64,000 bases of DNA from contig BROE01000013.1 in NCBI GenBank assembly GCA_036571765.1, positions 11,993,690-12,057,689 on the forward strand, written 5' to 3'. The stretch's first letter is position 1. Each line of letters starts with the position of its first letter. Of the stretch, positions 62,695-64,000 are shown one piece after another. A program made the translations under genes and the position numbers. The stretch is from Plecoglossus altivelis (lineage: Eukaryota > Chordata > Actinopteri > Osmeriformes > Plecoglossidae). The notes below the pieces were generated by a model. It ran no database searches. It saw nothing but the letters and a program-made list of their open reading frames with translations, and had not been told where the DNA came from.

Positions 62695-64000
62695 GATTGC
62701 CTCCTCGGGCGTTCACACAACCTCATCCACACAGCCAAATAATCCCTCAGAGTCTTCCAGTGTATCACCTGAAGTCCACATTCAAACACCTGAGATACTA
62801 ACAATAGCAAGACTGACGTAGCAGGTCTTCTAGGTTCTGAGATAGTTTCAGGAAAAGCCCCTTAGTCTTCCAACCCTTTATCTCTCTTCTTTACTTTGTC
62901 CTCTATGACAGAGATGTGGATGATGCCAAGCTCAACAGCAACAGCTTGACACATAGACCCCTTCTCTTCTCCTGGCCCTGTCTCTTGATAATCAGGCTTA
63001 ATGGACATGGCTCTGACTGGGGGCAGTGCACTTTAATGGATGGAGATTTAATGAATTATGATTGAAGGTAAATCTACTTTGGGTCAACGCTGGTCCCAAA
63101 AAAGCTTAAAAGCATGCTTAAATGGAACACACTGGAGGATATTGTAACTCTATTTGGAATAGTGATACTTTGTTATACAGATGTTCAAGAATATTTTGCC
63201 TAAGTGGATTAGTAAAGTCAAGGCATATTGAGGACTGCGTATTATTGATTGACAAAGGCCAGCATGGTTCTGAATAGAGAATGGTACTCAATTTGAAATC
63301 AAATATTTCCATCCAATATTTTAACCACATTAAGACCTAATGTTGTTTTACTCAATTTGAGGAACAGAATCCATTATCTGGTCATCATTTGTTTTCTTGT
63401 TCTGGGTCAAGTAGAAAATATTTTCCATAAAACATTAAAAACATGAATGTTGAAGTACTTCAGAATAATTTACAATGTCTTCATTATTTTATAAAGGTAT
63501 TATTTATTAAAAGATACTGTACAATCTATCGTCAGAATTATTCCAATGTACTCATATTTCAAGAAAATCAACTAAATATGTATGTACAGAATATACATAC
63601 GTCTAACATATGGTAGGATCAGAATTTTTTAAAATTCTCGTTTGGTTCTTTCATCAGGATGAAACAAATCCCCCCAAATCTGTGAATTTCTGCATGCAAC
63701 TGGATTATAATTTAGTGTGAAGTTAATCCGTGTCTGGGTCTATTTTTATGAGGGACACATAATTTATACACAGGTTTACGCTATCACACATATTAAACAC
63801 CCACAGATAAAAACTTTTCACCTTTGGCCCATTGATTGCATGAACCGCTAAAAATGGCAAGCCATCATATATGGGTCCCACCAAAAATGTTATCAATGTA
63901 AAACATATTCACTCACTTTTGTATACCTAAGAGATCTCTATCAACCAGATGGACAATGGATAAAATGGAAATAAGTAAAATATTGATCAAATTGTTGCCC
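62695..64000 (-). promoter_or_regulatory. trpm1: Upstream region of trpm1
   Basis: Sequence 5' of the first coding exon. It holds TAATCC (plus strand 62740-62745), the OTX2/CRX core, and two CAGGTG E-boxes in minus-strand sense near 62764 and 62788. Whether this is promoter, 5'UTR or intron is not resolved. No gene was recognised out to the window edge. Confidence 0.4.

Overview
The window is nuclear DNA from a ray-finned (teleost-like) fish. It carries spliced GT-AG genes whose protein products match vertebrate families almost end to end. Introns are short to moderate, GT/GA microsatellites are frequent, and a trpm1 gene carries an intronic miR-204 rather than the tetrapod miR-211. I cannot name the species. 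No phage, plasmid, CRISPR or bacterial-type system is present, and no intact transposon or viral open reading frame was recognised.

Layout, left to right. (1) 418-8834, minus strand: the first ten coding exons of a DENN-domain Rab exchange factor, best called dennd4a. The rest of the gene runs off the left edge. Its 5' intron holds a 31/33-bp minisatellite, and a YY1-type promoter is proposed near 17.5 kb. (2) 17.5-22.7 kb: an intergenic stretch with one intact tRNA-Gln(CTG) gene. (3) 22714-29975, minus: complete cib2 (six coding exons, 187 aa). (4) 30804-34586, plus: complete idh3a (eleven coding exons, 366 aa), head-to-head with cib2 across 828 bp. (5) 35388-42458, plus: complete rab8b (eight coding exons, 207 aa) with a 2.3-kb 3'UTR. 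(6) 45383-62694, minus: complete trpm1 (27 coding exons, 1662 aa), convergent with rab8b, with a miR-204 hairpin in coding intron 6.

I derived the exon boundaries by hand from GT/AG sites, reading phase and protein family. For cib2, idh3a, rab8b and trpm1 the phases close from start codon to stop codon, so these models are firm. UTR ends, promoters and transcription-factor sites are inferences.

The genes do not form one pathway. dennd4a and rab8b both belong to Rab-dependent membrane traffic. cib2 (hair-cell mechanotransduction, photoreceptors) and trpm1 (retinal ON-bipolar cells, pigment cells) are sensory genes. idh3a is a mitochondrial TCA-cycle subunit. The human orthologues all lie on chromosome 15, so the cluster reads as an ancient linkage group kept compact in fish. 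I found no undescribed system. The observations most worth checking are the intronic miR-204, the 21-nt exon in the trpm1 pore region, the C10 tract in dennd4a coding sequence, and several inverted or tandem repeats with regulatory-looking content.
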